Assembly: GCF_009931695.1 (NCBI RefSeq)
Contig: NZ_CP048000.1
Coordinates: 742,501-806,500, forward strand
Length of the DNA stretch: 64,000 bases
From: Anaerocolumna sedimenticola
GTDB taxonomy: Bacteria; Bacillota; Clostridia; Lachnospirales; Lachnospiraceae
Direction: 5' to 3'
In this document: positions 1-8,555 of the stretch, in pieces
Layout: each line of letters opens with the position of its first letter
How positions within the stretch are numbered: position 1 is the stretch's first letter
Notes under the pieces: generated by a model
Told to the model about the DNA's origin: nothing
Databases searched by the model: none
The model's input: only the letters and a program-made list of their open reading frames with translations
Translations under genes and position numbers: made by a program

Positions 1-10
1 TAGCTTTTCT

Positions 11-110
11 TCTTAACTTTGCTCTTATTATTTTTGTTCTTATTTATCTTTGTTTTATTTATCCTTGTTTTATTTATCTTTGTCCTTATTTAACTTTGCT
101 CTTATTCCTA
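11..110. repeat. Degenerate 15-bp tandem repeat downstream of tsaD
   Basis: Three contiguous 15-bp units close to TATTTATCTTTGTTT occupy 41-55, 56-70 and 71-85. Looser units lie on both sides (about 11-40 and 86-110). The tract begins 30 bp beyond the tsaD stop codon and contains no convincing reading frame. It may be a small minisatellite or decayed sequence; no function can be assigned. Confidence 0.6.
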
Positions 111-139
111 CTTTTCCATCTGCTCTTTATCTCTGTTCT

Positions 140-1162
140 TTACCTCTGTCCAATCTTAAGATTCGGTACAGCATTTAAATCCAATCCATGTCTGGTACCA
201 TTTAAATATTCATAATAGGCAGCTGCTCCGATCATAGCCGCATTATCCGTACATAAAATGGGTGAGGGATAATATAATTTTATTCTATGTTGTTTGCAGG
301 CTTCCCCCATAGCTTCCCTTAAGGTTGAATTTGCTGCTACACCTCCTGCAATTGCAACTTTATCCATATGATACTCACTGGCAGCGGCAATGGTCTTAGA
401 GACCAAAACATCCACAACAGCTTCCTGAAAAGAAGCTGCAATATCAGCTGTATTTACTGGCTCATTTTTCATGGCACAGGAATTAAGATGGTTTAAAACT
501 GCTGACTTCACCCCACTGAAACTGAAATCATAAGGGAATCCCTCTATATTGGCCCGAGGAAAAGCAACCGCATATTTATTTCCCTCTTTTGCTAATTTAT
601 CTACCTTGGGACCTCCGGGATAACCTAACCCGATAGCCCTTGCTACTTTATCAAATGCTTCTCCTGCCGCATCATCCCTTGTTCGCCCGATAATTTCATA
701 TTGGCCATATTCCTTTACGATCACCAGATGCGTATGCCCACCTGAAACAATCAGACATAAAAATGGCGGTTCCAAATCTTTACTTTCAATGAAATTAGCT
801 GAAACATGCCCTTCAATATGATGAACACCGATTAATGGCTTTTTTGTTGCATAACTGATTGCTTTTGCTTCGGCTACACCTACTAAAAGTGCCCCTACCA
901 GACCGGGTCCATAGGTAACACCGATCGCATCTATGTCATCTAAAGTTACTTTAGCTTCATATAAAGCTTCTTTAATTACCTGATTTATTTTCTCAATATG
1001 TTTTCTGGATGCAATCTCCGGAACAACTCCACCGTACAATGTATGCAGGGCTATCTGGGATGAGATTACATTCGATAAAACGTTACGGCCGTTTTTCACT
1101 ACGGCTGCCGCTGTCTCATCACACGATGATTCGATGGCCAATATTAAAATATCTTTTTCCAT
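140..1162 (-). CDS. tsaD: tRNA N6-adenosine threonylcarbamoyltransferase TsaD
   Basis: This is the catalytic subunit that transfers the threonylcarbamoyl group to A37 of ANN-decoding tRNAs, working with TsaB and TsaE. At 340 residues it has normal family length. The ASKHA-fold signature CDET is at residues 14-17, the glycine-rich [12 protein letters not shown] segment at 84-95, the metal-binding HxEGH motif at 115-119 (H115, H119) and SGGHTH near 140. The ATG is preceded by AGGAG seven bases upstream. tsaB and tsaE lie 3-5 kb upstream on the same strand, with rimI and rnz between, which is a familiar Firmicutes arrangement. It is cytoplasmic and expected to be essential or nearly so in this group. 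Confidence 0.97.
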   Translation of the reverse strand: MEKDILILAIESSCDETAAAVVKNGRNVLSNVISSQIALHTLYGGVVPEIASRKHIEKINQVIKEALYEAKVTLDDIDAIGVTYGPGLVGALLVGVAEAKAISYATKKPLIGVHHIEGHVSANFIESKDLEPPFLCLIVSGGHTHLVIVKEYGQYEIIGRTRDDAAGEAFDKVARAIGLGYPGGPKVDKLAKEGNKYAVAFPRANIEGFPYDFSFSGVKSAVLNHLNSCAMKNEPVNTADIAASFQEAVVDVLVSKTIAAASEYHMDKVAIAGGVAANSTLREAMGEACKQHRIKLYYPSPILCTDNAAMIGAAAYYEYLNGTRHGLDLNAVPNLKIGQR

Positions 1163-1205
1163 AACTTATTCTCCTGGTTCCAATTTTTCTTATAAATGAA
1201 CTTTA

Positions 1206-1317
1206 CCTCAGAATGATTTTATTTCTAAAATCACCTGAGGCAAGGAATATTAGATTCTATTATCATTGAATTATTTTTATTAGATTTTTTAATTTATTAT
1301 TAATAATTTAAAAAATC
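1206..1317. other. Two dyads between tsaD and the upstream gene
   Basis: The 158-bp gap holds two inverted repeats. At 1206-1240, CCTCAG/CTGAGG encloses a second stem GATTTTA/TAAAATC around a TTTC loop. At 1283-1317 an AT-rich near-palindrome begins GATTTTTTAA and ends with its complement. Neither has a clean T-tract after it on the minus strand, so they could be weak terminators of the 199-residue gene or processing hairpins. Confidence 0.4.
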
Positions 1318-1320
1318 CTA

Positions 1321-1920
1321 TTATTCCTCAGAATTGATTTCCTTTTTATCGGTTAATTCCCAACCCATGATTTTCCATTTATCTTCCTTATCCTGCCTGA
1401 AAAGAAAATTCTCATAAACCTTTAAATAATCATTATCTTCTTTTGTAGTAAAAGACATTACAATGGAAGCATATTTCTGATTTCCCTTATCCCAATATTT
1501 TACTGAATCGCTGTTTTCTATAACATAATTCATGATGTTTTTATTTGCATTCCTATACTCTGTTATTTCTACATTCAAATCAGATAAATAATTCTCTGTT
1601 GGATTATTCTGAAGCAGTTCTTCATCAAATAACTGACGAAGCTGATTTGCCAACTGTTCTATCTGTTCTGAATTTAGCTTTTCATTAAACAAACATTTTG
1701 TTATTCGGCTGTACAGCTTTAGAACTTCCCTGGGGGAGGGAGGATAATTGCCAGGAATATCTTTTGCCAAAAGCTTTTCTGCTTCGCTCATGGATGAAGC
1801 TGATTCTATTTGAAAAGGAGTTGTTCTGGTTCTGATAAAAAAATACAGTGTAATTAAGGTAGCAGAAAAGATACACATAAAAACGATAGTTTTCACCGTT
1901 TGTTTTTTTGATTTTTTCAT
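1321..1920 (-). CDS. Membrane-anchored protein of unknown function (DUF6715-like)
   Basis: The 199-residue product starts with a lysine-rich N-terminus and one hydrophobic segment at about residues 11-29. The rest is a soluble, charged domain, probably outside the membrane. The order fits a signal anchor rather than a lipoprotein because no lipobox cysteine is present. The ATG follows AAAGGAGG with good spacing. From memory it resembles small Lachnospiraceae proteins grouped as DUF6715, but no catalytic motif is visible. It sits between rnz and tsaD on the same strand and is probably co-transcribed with them; a role in t6A synthesis is not implied. Confidence 0.75.
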   Translation of the reverse strand: MKKSKKQTVKTIVFMCIFSATLITLYFFIRTRTTPFQIESASSMSEAEKLLAKDIPGNYPPSPREVLKLYSRITKCLFNEKLNSEQIEQLANQLRQLFDEELLQNNPTENYLSDLNVEITEYRNANKNIMNYVIENSDSVKYWDKGNQKYASIVMSFTTKEDNDYLKVYENFLFRQDKEDKWKIMGWELTDKKEINSEE

Positions 1921-1960
1921 AGGCTGCCTCCTTTAATGAGGTTAAAATACCATCAGGGAA

Positions 1961-2875
1961 TTATTCTTCCGGATTAAATTCTAAAGTGGTGCTCTTTCTA
2001 TCCTTTCCTGCTTTTGCGTTAGGAAAAATTCCACGGGTATCCTCCATATACATTTCAGGTTTTACTAAAGACGGGCTGAAATGGGTTAACCATAATTCCT
2101 TTACGTTTGCTGCCTTTGCTAACCTGGCAGCATCATAAAAGGTCATATGTTTATGATCTATCGCTTTATCTTCCTTATCTTTCTCCCCGTACATTCCTTC
2201 ACAGATAAACAAATCAGCTTCTTTGGCATATTCGGAAATAGCTGCTATAGGCCTGGTATCGGTACAATAAGTAAGTTTAATTCCTTTTCTTGCTGGTCCT
2301 AATACCATATCGGGGGTATAAACAATATCACCTGTTTCTATGGTTTCCCCTTTCTGCAGTCGGTTCCAATACATCTGGGGTACCTTATTTTCATTGGCTT
2401 TCTGGGTAAAAAACCTGCCGCCGCGTTCTATTAATATATTATAGCCATAACAGACAACATTATGGTTTACCTTAAAAGCCTGGATAACGTAACCTTTGAT
2501 CCGGATTTCTTCCATTGGGTTCGTTAATTCGATAAAATGAATATCAAACGGCAGCTCCGGAGCAATAATACGAAGTGCATTTACAACCCTTTCCAACCCT
2601 TTCGGACCAATCATGGTAACCGGCTCCGTCCTGTCGGCATTTCCCATGGTTAAAAGCAGACCCGGTAATCCGCTGATATGATCTCCGTGATAATGAGTAA
2701 AACATATAATATCTATAGGATGAAAGCTCCAACCTTTCTCTTTGACAGCTATCTGGGTTCCTTCTCCGCAATCGATTAATAAACTGGAGCCATTGAATCT
2801 GGTCATCAAAGCAGTAAGCCAGCGGTTCGGTAATGGCATCATACCACTGGTACCAAGTAAACAAACATCTAACAT
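1961..2875 (-). CDS. rnz: Ribonuclease Z (tRNA 3'-end processing)
   Basis: This metallo-beta-lactamase-fold endonuclease removes the 3' trailer of tRNA precursors. The zinc-binding HxHxDH motif is intact at residues 61-66 (HYHGDH). A characteristic N-terminal GTSG...PNR loop precedes it, IDCGEGTQ is at 34-41, and a C-terminal HKHMT motif (near residue 241) corresponds to the HST signature. The 304-residue length is normal for the short-form enzyme. The start is supported by GAGG upstream of ATG. Its position among tRNA-modification genes fits the function. Confidence 0.95.
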   Translation of the reverse strand: MLDVCLLGTSGMMPLPNRWLTALMTRFNGSSLLIDCGEGTQIAVKEKGWSFHPIDIICFTHYHGDHISGLPGLLLTMGNADRTEPVTMIGPKGLERVVNALRIIAPELPFDIHFIELTNPMEEIRIKGYVIQAFKVNHNVVCYGYNILIERGGRFFTQKANENKVPQMYWNRLQKGETIETGDIVYTPDMVLGPARKGIKLTYCTDTRPIAAISEYAKEADLFICEGMYGEKDKEDKAIDHKHMTFYDAARLAKAANVKELWLTHFSPSLVKPEMYMEDTRGIFPNAKAGKDRKSTTLEFNPEE

Positions 2876-2904
2876 GTAATTTCCTCACTTATTTCTAATT
2901 CCTT

Positions 2905-3019
2905 TAGGTAATTGCGAAACTATTTAGTTTTTTGAATTTAAGTACTTAATACGGATTCATAGTTTAGTTGCCCTCTGGGTAAGATTTAGCTCTGAATTTG
3001 TATTAATTGCATGATTACC
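2905..3019. mobile_element. MITE-like palindromic element, copy A (right end deleted)
   Basis: This copy begins TAGGTAATTGCGAAACT and continues in close similarity to copies at 16942-17089 and 33798-33946. It shares the central GTTGCCCTC and TGTATTAATTGCATG blocks. After GCATG it jumps directly to ATTACC, so about 32 bp of the right arm is missing compared with the copy at 33.8 kb. No flanking direct repeat is clear. It contains no reading frame. Confidence 0.7.
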
Positions 3020-3159
3020 TTTTATTCTACCCTTTTCTAAGCAAACATACACATATTTCCAAAACCTTTTCTACCTTAATATTAACATAACCTATCTTTA
3101 TAATCAAGTTATAGAGGAATAAGGTACGTTTTTTATTTATAGTGTACGATTCTTAATGT

Positions 3160-3233
3160 ACAAAAAAGCTGCTGCAAATGCGCTCCCGGTTACTGATTAA
3201 CAGACAATCCGATGAGTTTATTCGCAACAGCTT
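3160..3233 (-). terminator. Rho-independent terminator after the zinc-knuckle gene
   Basis: On the minus strand AAGCTGTTGCGAAT (3220-3232 region) pairs with ATTTGCAGCAGCTT (3167-3179 region), and TTTTTT follows directly. The stem starts a few bases after the stop codon of the 81-residue gene. The loop is long (about 40 nt), so this is a good but not minimal terminator. Confidence 0.75.
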
Positions 3234-3240
3234 ACCCCTG

Positions 3241-3486
3241 CTATAATACTTCTTTTTTACGAACTACTTCAATTGGTATTTTAAAAGTAGAAATTAAATT
3301 ATCATAACATTCTTCACATATATTAAATTTATGGACTTCTAAGTCATATTTAGAAAAATATCCCCACTCCTTGGCAGCTTCAAAAACATCTTCCTTCATT
3401 ATCCCCTGCTCCATAATTATCTTTTTTCCACACACGTTGCAACATACGTCCTTATTCATGCGGATTTTCACCTTAACCTTGTCCAT
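3241..3486 (-). CDS. Small zinc-knuckle protein, unknown function
   Basis: The 81-residue soluble protein has two CxxC pairs, C16-x2-C19 and C57-x2-C60, spaced as in a zinc ribbon or treble-clef fold. The ATG has a strong AGGAGG site. It lies between rimI and rnz but is bounded by its own terminator and by two MITE-like copies, so it may be a separate transcription unit. No enzymatic motif is present. Metal binding is inferred from the cysteine spacing only. Confidence 0.75.
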   Translation of the reverse strand: MDKVKVKIRMNKDVCCNVCGKKIIMEQGIMKEDVFEAAKEWGYFSKYDLEVHKFNICEECYDNLISTFKIPIEVVRKKEVL

Positions 3487-3666
3487 GTGTTATCCCTCCT
3501 GCTAACTTGGCCCACTTCTTAGTAACATTATAACGTTTTCCATGGTATTTTTACAGTGGGAATTAATGTATCTCAATCTCCTAGTATAATCCAATGCCCT
3601 TATCCACACTTACTTTCCCTGTCCCCCTGCAAATTTAAAGGTAGAAGATTTTGGGTTTAATCATAA

Positions 3667-3733
3667 TAGGCAATTGTATACTTCGCTATTGCATGGTATA
3701 TACAAAAAGACTAAATAGTTTCTTTCATTGCCT
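3667..3733. mobile_element. MITE-like element, copy B (internally deleted)
   Basis: TAGGCAATTG at the left faces TTCATTGCCTG at the right, about 67 bp apart. The right arm carries TATTGCATGGTATATA, the same block as in the full-length copies. Most of the left arm and the centre are missing. It lies in the 288-bp gap upstream of the zinc-knuckle gene, which otherwise shows nothing recognisable. Confidence 0.55.
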
Positions 3734-3774
3734 GAAATAAATAGCGTAAAAAGCAGATTATCCTCTTTAATCAT

Positions 3775-4206
3775 TTATTGTAACCACATAATCAGGGCAT
3801 CTTCCGTCGGCTCTTCATAGAAGTTTTTTCTGATTCCGGCATCCTTAAAATCTAATTTGTGGTATAAAGCAATAGCCGATTCGTTACTTACCCTTACTTC
3901 CAGAGTAAAAGCTCCTAATCCCTTCTTTTTTCCCTGCCCGATTAGAGCAGATAACATTGCATGACCAATACCGCGACCTCTTAAGCTTTTCTTTACTGCC
4001 ACATTATTAATCTGCCCTTCTCCTGCAACTCCCCATAATCCACAATAAGCTATGATTTGATCCTCTTCTTCCACAACTAGATAAATATTCTGCCGGTTTT
4101 GTATGGAATTTTTAAAATCATTAACGGTCCAGGGTTTTGAAAATATGCTGCATTCCATTTCATGAACCCTTAATAAGTCTTTTTCCTGCATTTCTCTTAT
4201 TAACAT
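3775..4206 (-). CDS. rimI: Ribosomal protein S18 alanine N-acetyltransferase RimI
   Basis: The 143-residue GNAT-fold enzyme acetylates the N-terminal alanine of ribosomal protein S18 using acetyl-CoA. The acetyl-CoA binding signature RGRGIG is at residues 76-81. The candidate catalytic glutamate E103 lies in TLEVR, and the SNESAIALYHKLDF block at 107-120 contains the proton-relay tyrosine Y115. The C-terminal NFYEEPTEDALIM is typical of RimI. It lies directly downstream of tsaB, a very common pairing in Firmicutes. Confidence 0.93.
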   Translation of the reverse strand: MLIREMQEKDLLRVHEMECSIFSKPWTVNDFKNSIQNRQNIYLVVEEEDQIIAYCGLWGVAGEGQINNVAVKKSLRGRGIGHAMLSALIGQGKKKGLGAFTLEVRVSNESAIALYHKLDFKDAGIRKNFYEEPTEDALIMWLQ

Positions 4207-4288
4207 TGGTACTCCTATCTTTATACCGGTTAAAATTAAAATCTTCTTAGGTCCGCTATGCTGCGTTTCTATTCTTATACCTGCTAAA

Positions 4289-5002
4289 TTATTCCTTTTG
4301 AGCCCTTTCTTTTTCCATCAGCTCTCTTTCTGCCTGGGATAATCTAAGGTAAACCGGCTCATGGGCATCTGCATTCTCCTTAAGACCTTTCTTATAATAA
4401 ATAATTCCCAGTGCACCAACTGCTCCGGCTCTTTGCTTTGAGAGATGAACCGGCGCGAAACTAAAAGGAACTGTCATAATTTCTTTTAATTTAGCTTCAT
4501 GAACCTCCACGCCATCCCCTATGAAGATTACTTCTCTGCCCAGATGGTTAAGTTCTGCCGCAATATCCGTGATACCGACTGCCTTCTGGGGTGTTACAAC
4601 AACAAATTCTTCACCCTGAAATTCATAAATTCCTGTATAGACCTGGTTTCTTCTGGCATCCATAATCGGACAGATTAACCGGTCAGTTCCATATAAATTA
4701 TAAGCCAGGGCATCTACCGTAGGCACGTTAATAATCGGTTTATCTAACGCCAGTCCCAATCCTTTCGCGGTTGAGGAACCAATTCTTAACCCTGTAAAAG
4801 ATCCAGGTCCGCCGGCAACTGCAATCGCATCTAACTCTTTTAAATCCTGTTCTAACAGTTTCATCATATCATCTAACATGGGCAATAACGTTTGTGAATG
4901 AGTTTTTTTATTATTTACCGTATATTCGGCTAATAATTTTTCTTCCGTAACTACCGCAACCGATGCTACCAGTCCTGAACTATCTATCGCTAATATCTTC
5001 AT
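4289..5002 (-). CDS. tsaB: t6A biosynthesis protein TsaB
   Basis: TsaB is the inactive ASKHA paralogue that scaffolds TsaD and TsaE during t6A synthesis. The N-terminus MKILAIDSSG and the AVAGGPGSFTGLRIG segment are diagnostic. The start is placed at 5002 rather than the longer in-frame ATG at 5044. GGAG lies five bases before this codon, and the extra 14 residues in the longer form match nothing in the family. This gives 237 residues, a normal length. It is followed closely by rimI. Confidence 0.94.
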   Translation of the reverse strand: MKILAIDSSGLVASVAVVTEEKLLAEYTVNNKKTHSQTLLPMLDDMMKLLEQDLKELDAIAVAGGPGSFTGLRIGSSTAKGLGLALDKPIINVPTVDALAYNLYGTDRLICPIMDARRNQVYTGIYEFQGEEFVVVTPQKAVGITDIAAELNHLGREVIFIGDGVEVHEAKLKEIMTVPFSFAPVHLSKQRAGAVGALGIIYYKKGLKENADAHEPVYLRLSQAERELMEKERAQKE

Positions 5003-5104
5003 ATTTACTCCATTTCTAAGCATAACTTTATTACGTCCTGACACCTTATTTATTATTTATATCAAGCCTCTTGTTAACTGTTCATCCCGAGTTTTATCTG
5101 TGAA

Positions 5105-5536
5105 TTAAACAGTCCCATTCTCTATAGTGATTTTTCTATAATCAAACCCCTTGTCCAAATCTTTCTCAATCGTAATAACCGTGGGATTTGGCGGAAGTAT
5201 TTCTTCAATTAGATTGGACCATTCTATTAAGCAGACTCCGCTTCCATAAAAATAATCTTCGTATCCCAATTCGTCCATTTCTGTAATATCTCCAATACGG
5301 TAGACATCAAAATGATAAAAAGGAAGCCTTCCTTCTTCATATTCCTGTATAATGGTAAATGTGGGGCTGCTTACTGCTTCTTCTATTCCAAGCCCTTTGG
5401 CAAATCCTTGTGTAAATACTGTTTTACCGGTTCCCAGGTCTCCTAAAAGGCAATATACCTCACCCGCTTTTGCCTGTTTTCCTAATTTTCTGCCAAGGTC
5501 ATAAGTATCATCCATTTTATAACTCTCTATAATCAT
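5105..5536 (-). CDS. tsaE: t6A biosynthesis ATPase TsaE
   Basis: TsaE is the ATPase that resets the TsaBD complex during t6A formation. The P-loop GDLGTGKT is at residues 32-39 counted from the chosen start, followed by SSPTF and the HFDVYRI block typical of the family. The start is placed at 5536. A longer in-frame ATG at 5581 overlaps the -10 hexamer of the only good promoter, so it cannot be in the transcript from that promoter. The chosen start has only a weak purine-rich site. It is the first gene of the tsaE-tsaB-rimI group. Confidence 0.93.
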   Translation of the reverse strand: MIIESYKMDDTYDLGRKLGKQAKAGEVYCLLGDLGTGKTVFTQGFAKGLGIEEAVSSPTFTIIQEYEEGRLPFYHFDVYRIGDITEMDELGYEDYFYGSGVCLIEWSNLIEEILPPNPTVITIEKDLDKGFDYRKITIENGTV

Positions 5537-5580
5537 AACATATCTCGCTTTACTCTGGTGGATTTGTTTATCTATGTGCA

Positions 5581-5608
5581 ATTATAGCAGATTGAACTTA
5601 AATTACAA
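5581..5608 (-). promoter_or_regulatory. Sigma-A promoter of the tsaE operon
   Basis: On the minus strand TTGTAA (5603-5608) and TATAAT (5581-5586) are separated by 16 bp. The predicted transcript start is near 5574, which decides the tsaE start codon. Confidence 0.7.
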
Positions 5609-5705
5609 GTAGGTCAAAATGATAACCCAAAGAAACACGGCTGCCTTAGTATCTCCGGGTTATAAAGAATAAATCTTAATCCTTTATAACTATTAAAAAA
5701 ACAAA

Positions 5706-5829
5706 TAGAGTATATCTTAATACAGCAACTGCATTTTCTTGCAGTTTCGTAACGTTAACCTTTAAATTTCTTACAAAATAAATTTTGTAATTATACTGTT
5801 AGGCGTTAATCTGTATATGATATACTCTA
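5706..5829. repeat. About 124-bp element with 20-bp inverted termini
   Basis: ATAGAGTATATC...ATACAG at the left end (5706-5725) faces its near-exact complement at 5811-5829. Two internal hairpins are visible: AACTGCA/TGCAGTT around 5728-5746 and TTACAAAAT/ATTTTGTAA around 5771-5790. It occupies most of the 325-bp gap between tsaE and ribU and has no reading frame. It could be a second small inverted-repeat element or a structured 3' region of the ribU transcript. Confidence 0.45.
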
Positions 5830-5886
5830 TCATTATTTTTGTGTATGGACTTTTGATCCAAACCATGATAATACTACATATTATTT

Positions 5887-5905
5887 AAGTGGCCTTATTC
5901 CACTT
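5887..5905 (-). terminator. Possible weak terminator hairpin at the end of ribU
   Basis: AAGTGG/CCACTT forms a 6-bp stem around a 7-base loop right at the ribU stop. The sequence after it on the minus strand is AT-rich (AAATAATAT) rather than a true T-tract. Confidence 0.35.
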
Positions 5906-5906
5906 C

Positions 5907-6533
5907 TTACAAACGGTTTTTTAATAATCGATATGTGTAATGTCCGATAATACCCAAGAAAATACCTTTTACCAAGTTAAAAGGTGTTATACCCAAAAGG
6001 ATTAAAGTAAATTTATCTTTTATTCCGGGAATCACCGTCGCAGCGGCTAATACATTTTCCATTCCACCATAAAGGGTTGCATATAAAGGAATTGTAACAA
6101 AATAATTCATTAAAAAGCCTGCAATTGTCAAGCAAATAGTCGCTATACCAAAAGATAAGAAAGATTTATATTTATTCTTCATTCTTCTGTAGATAATAGC
6201 TGCCGGCACAACATAAGCGGCGCTTACGATAAAGTTCGCTAATTCACCGACTCCCGCAGTTTTCGTTGCAGTAATACCTTTAATTAAATTCTTTATTAAC
6301 TCAATAACAAGTCCGGCCATAGGACCAAATTGAAATGCACCTATAATTGCAGGAATATCACTAAGCTCGAGTCTTAAAAAGCCAATATACGGCGGTGATT
6401 CCAATAACATTAATACGTAGGAAAGTGCTGATAGCAGGCCAATTGTTACCAATGCCCTGGTAGTAAATACGCTCCCTTTTGATTTGTTTGAGTTAGACGA
6501 TTTGAACTTTGTTTCATGAGTCATAGTTGACAT
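5907..6533 (-). CDS. ribU: Riboflavin ECF transporter S component RibU
   Basis: The 208-residue integral membrane protein has five to six hydrophobic segments and the conserved LELSDIPAIIGAFQFGP segment typical of RibU. It binds riboflavin and works with the shared ECF energising module (EcfA, EcfA', EcfT), which is not in this window. The assignment is strengthened by the FMN riboswitch directly upstream. AAAGGAG lies eight bases before the ATG; another ATG three codons in is less well placed. The cytoplasmic N-terminus is long, Ser/Lys-rich and low in complexity. Confidence 0.95.
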   Translation of the reverse strand: MSTMTHETKFKSSNSNKSKGSVFTTRALVTIGLLSALSYVLMLLESPPYIGFLRLELSDIPAIIGAFQFGPMAGLVIELIKNLIKGITATKTAGVGELANFIVSAAYVVPAAIIYRRMKNKYKSFLSFGIATICLTIAGFLMNYFVTIPLYATLYGGMENVLAAATVIPGIKDKFTLILLGITPFNLVKGIFLGIIGHYTYRLLKNRL

Positions 6534-6644
6534 ACTGTTCTCTCCTTTAAAATAATTTGAAAGGAAAATTCTTGGTTATTTGTATAAAAGTCCTGGGGAA
6601 TGGACTGCATATCGTTTTCGCTCTTTCGTATGAACGAATTACAT

Positions 6645-6675
6645 TAAAAAAACCTCGAATCTATTGATTCGAGGC
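6645..6675 (-). terminator. FMN riboswitch expression-platform terminator
   Basis: On the minus strand CCTCGAATC and GATTCGAGG form a perfect 9-bp stem with a short loop, followed by seven T residues. It sits between the riboswitch aptamer and the ribU ribosome binding site. Ligand binding is therefore expected to promote early termination. Confidence 0.93.
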
Positions 6676-6714
6676 TAATGTTTAAAAATTAGTTGCTGAT
6701 AATTGCAACAATTT

Positions 6715-6875
6715 ATCTTCTCACATCCAGACTTTACTGTCGGTTTTGGAATCTCACCAAATCAACTGATAGACTGTGTTCTCCATGATGTTAACAGTTT
6801 AACTTCATGATGTATCAGAATATCAGGTCGCGGACTATACCGCCGGTCGGGAATTTCACCCTGCCCCGAAGAATT
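6715..6875 (-). promoter_or_regulatory. FMN riboswitch (RFN element)
   Basis: Read on the minus strand, the aptamer starts with TTCTTCGGGGCAGGGTG, then AATTCCCGACCGGCGGT and AGTCCGCGA. It ends with AAAGTCTGGATG and GAGAAGAT. These are the highly conserved blocks of the RFN element, in the correct order. A variable stem (about 6780-6830) lies between the two halves. It controls ribU by transcription termination. Confidence 0.98.
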
Positions 6876-6892
6876 TCCTTATTTACTTTTTT

Positions 6893-6921
6893 AGTTTACA
6901 ACTTTTTATGATTACTGTCAA
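6893..6921 (-). promoter_or_regulatory. Promoter of the ribU riboswitch transcript
   Basis: TTGACA (6916-6921) and TAAACT (6893-6898) are separated by 17 bp, just upstream of the aptamer. Confidence 0.85.
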
Positions 6922-7020
6922 TATTATTTTTTTTACAGTGTTCCTCCACTGCATTTCTCCTGTTCTTAGGCAGCTGTAAAAGTTTATTAGCATACAGCAG
7001 TCTTTACGAAATCTCCGCAA

Positions 7021-8541
7021 TCATTTTTTCCTTCCGGCTCCGCCGCCCCGGCTGCTTCCACCGCCTCCGGTAGAACGTCCGGCACCCGAGGAATGACCTG
7101 CCGTCCTTCCTATACCTCCTGAAGATCTGCCGGCTCCGCCGCCCCGACTTGAACCTCCGCCGCCAAAACTGCTTCTGGTTGTGGATCTGCCGGCTCCCGA
7201 ACTGCCTCCCCAGGAGGAGGACCTGCCTGCACCTTTACTACTTCCCCAGAAACTTCCCCCTGAAGAACTGCGTCCCGCTCCGCCATAATCCATAGGAGGC
7301 GTCCCATTTGAGCCCCAATAGCCATTTGATCCATAATGTCTGATATGTCTTCTGCTATATGGATTAAAAGGTACTCCATACTGCCTTCTAAAGCGCCTTC
7401 TGCGTCTTCCTCTTAATGATAAAAAGAATAGGAAAAGTAGAAGAAGCCCCCACATACCATAGGCCTCCGGTGGATACTGTTCTTTGTTTAAATTCTCTTG
7501 CTCTTTATTGTAACTGTTTTTACTATCTTCTTTATCGTAACTGTTCTTACTATCTTCTTTACCGTAACTATTTTTATTGTTTTTTTGTTCCTCTAAATTT
7601 TTCCTAAAAAGGTTATAAAACCGGTCCGCCGTATCCATAGCTCCCTGGCTGTATTTTTTACCTGCGAACTGCGACTCCAAAGTATTATCCAAAATATCTC
7701 TCAGAACTTCCTCCGTTGCAAAATTCTCAGCGTCTTCTCCCGGCAGCACCCAGTAATTATCATCCTCCTTATATAAAACCAATAATACATCTTTGCTGCT
7801 GCCGTTGATTTCCTGATAAATATTTACGGCATCATCCTGGAAGCTGATACCATCCTTACATTTATCTTTCGTAACAACATAAACTCCTGCTCCATATAAT
7901 CCATAGGTTTCATTACTCTTTTCATTAATGTATGTTTCCGCTTTTTTACTAAGGATATCTGCTTTATCATAAGTATATTGAATAGCCGGTTCCAAGGAGG
8001 ACTCCCCGGAATCTTTCGTTTCCGCGGTATCTGCCGTTTTTTCAGGCAATTGTCCGCCTAATTCCTGAATAAATGCTTTGTAGACTTTTTCCGCTCCTGC
8101 ACTATAATCCTTTGCCGCAAAGTCCGGTTCCAGGTATTCATTAAGGATAGCGGATATCTTTCCGCTGGACAGACTGTCCTCCAGGCCTTCGCCCTGCATA
8201 GCCCAATAGTCGTCGTCACCTATGGATAAAAGTATAAGTAACCCGTTATTTTTTTCTTTTGATCCGATGCCCCATTTATTAAAAATCTTATATGCATAGT
8301 CTTCCAGGGAGTCTCCGTTTGTAAAATCTACCGTCACCAGGACAACCTGTGCCCCTGACTTTTCATTTAACCGGTTTCCATATTCAATCATCTCATCTTC
8401 TGCTTTCGCATCAATGACATCGGCAAAATCATTCACATAAAAAACATCCGTCGGTTTTGGCAATTTCTCCGCAGCATGAGTTCTAAGCGGCATTAACCCA
8501 AGCAATAATAAAATTATTATTATTTTATAGAATTTCTTCAT
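7021..8541 (-). CDS. Secreted/membrane protein with two TPM domains and a Gly/Arg/Ser-rich tail
   Basis: The start at 8541 is preferred because GGGGAGG lies six bases upstream and a clean signal peptide follows (MKKF, hydrophobic core, cleavage near THA). Two TPM (TLP18.3/Psb32/MOLO-1) domains are visible at about residues 30-160 and 185-315. Each has the KNNGLLIL- or KDVLLVLY-like strand followed by YW. A Lys/Asn/Ser linker carries three near repeats of NSYxKEDSK. A membrane span follows near residue 360, then an Arg cluster and a roughly 100-residue tail of GxGRSS units. TPM proteins with such tails are usually next to LemA, as here. Molecular function is unknown; envelope quality control or metal binding has been proposed for the family. 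Confidence 0.85.
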   Translation of the reverse strand: MKKFYKIIIILLLLGLMPLRTHAAEKLPKPTDVFYVNDFADVIDAKAEDEMIEYGNRLNEKSGAQVVLVTVDFTNGDSLEDYAYKIFNKWGIGSKEKNNGLLILLSIGDDDYWAMQGEGLEDSLSSGKISAILNEYLEPDFAAKDYSAGAEKVYKAFIQELGGQLPEKTADTAETKDSGESSLEPAIQYTYDKADILSKKAETYINEKSNETYGLYGAGVYVVTKDKCKDGISFQDDAVNIYQEINGSSKDVLLVLYKEDDNYWVLPGEDAENFATEEVLRDILDNTLESQFAGKKYSQGAMDTADRFYNLFRKNLEEQKNNKNSYGKEDSKNSYDKEDSKNSYNKEQENLNKEQYPPEAYGMWGLLLLFLFFLSLRGRRRRRFRRQYGVPFNPYSRRHIRHYGSNGYWGSNGTPPMDYGGAGRSSSGGSFWGSSKGAGRSSSWGGSSGAGRSTTRSSFGGGGSSRGGGAGRSSGGIGRTAGHSSGAGRSTGGGGSSRGGGAGRKK

Positions 8542-8555
8542 TCTATTCCTCCCCA

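Noticed and set aside
41..85. CRISPR-like repeats at the left edge
   Set aside because: The 15-bp units are contiguous without spacers and are degenerate; no cas genes are present.
5003..5044. Longer tsaB start at 5044
   Set aside because: The extra residues do not match the family and the internal ATG has the better ribosome binding site.
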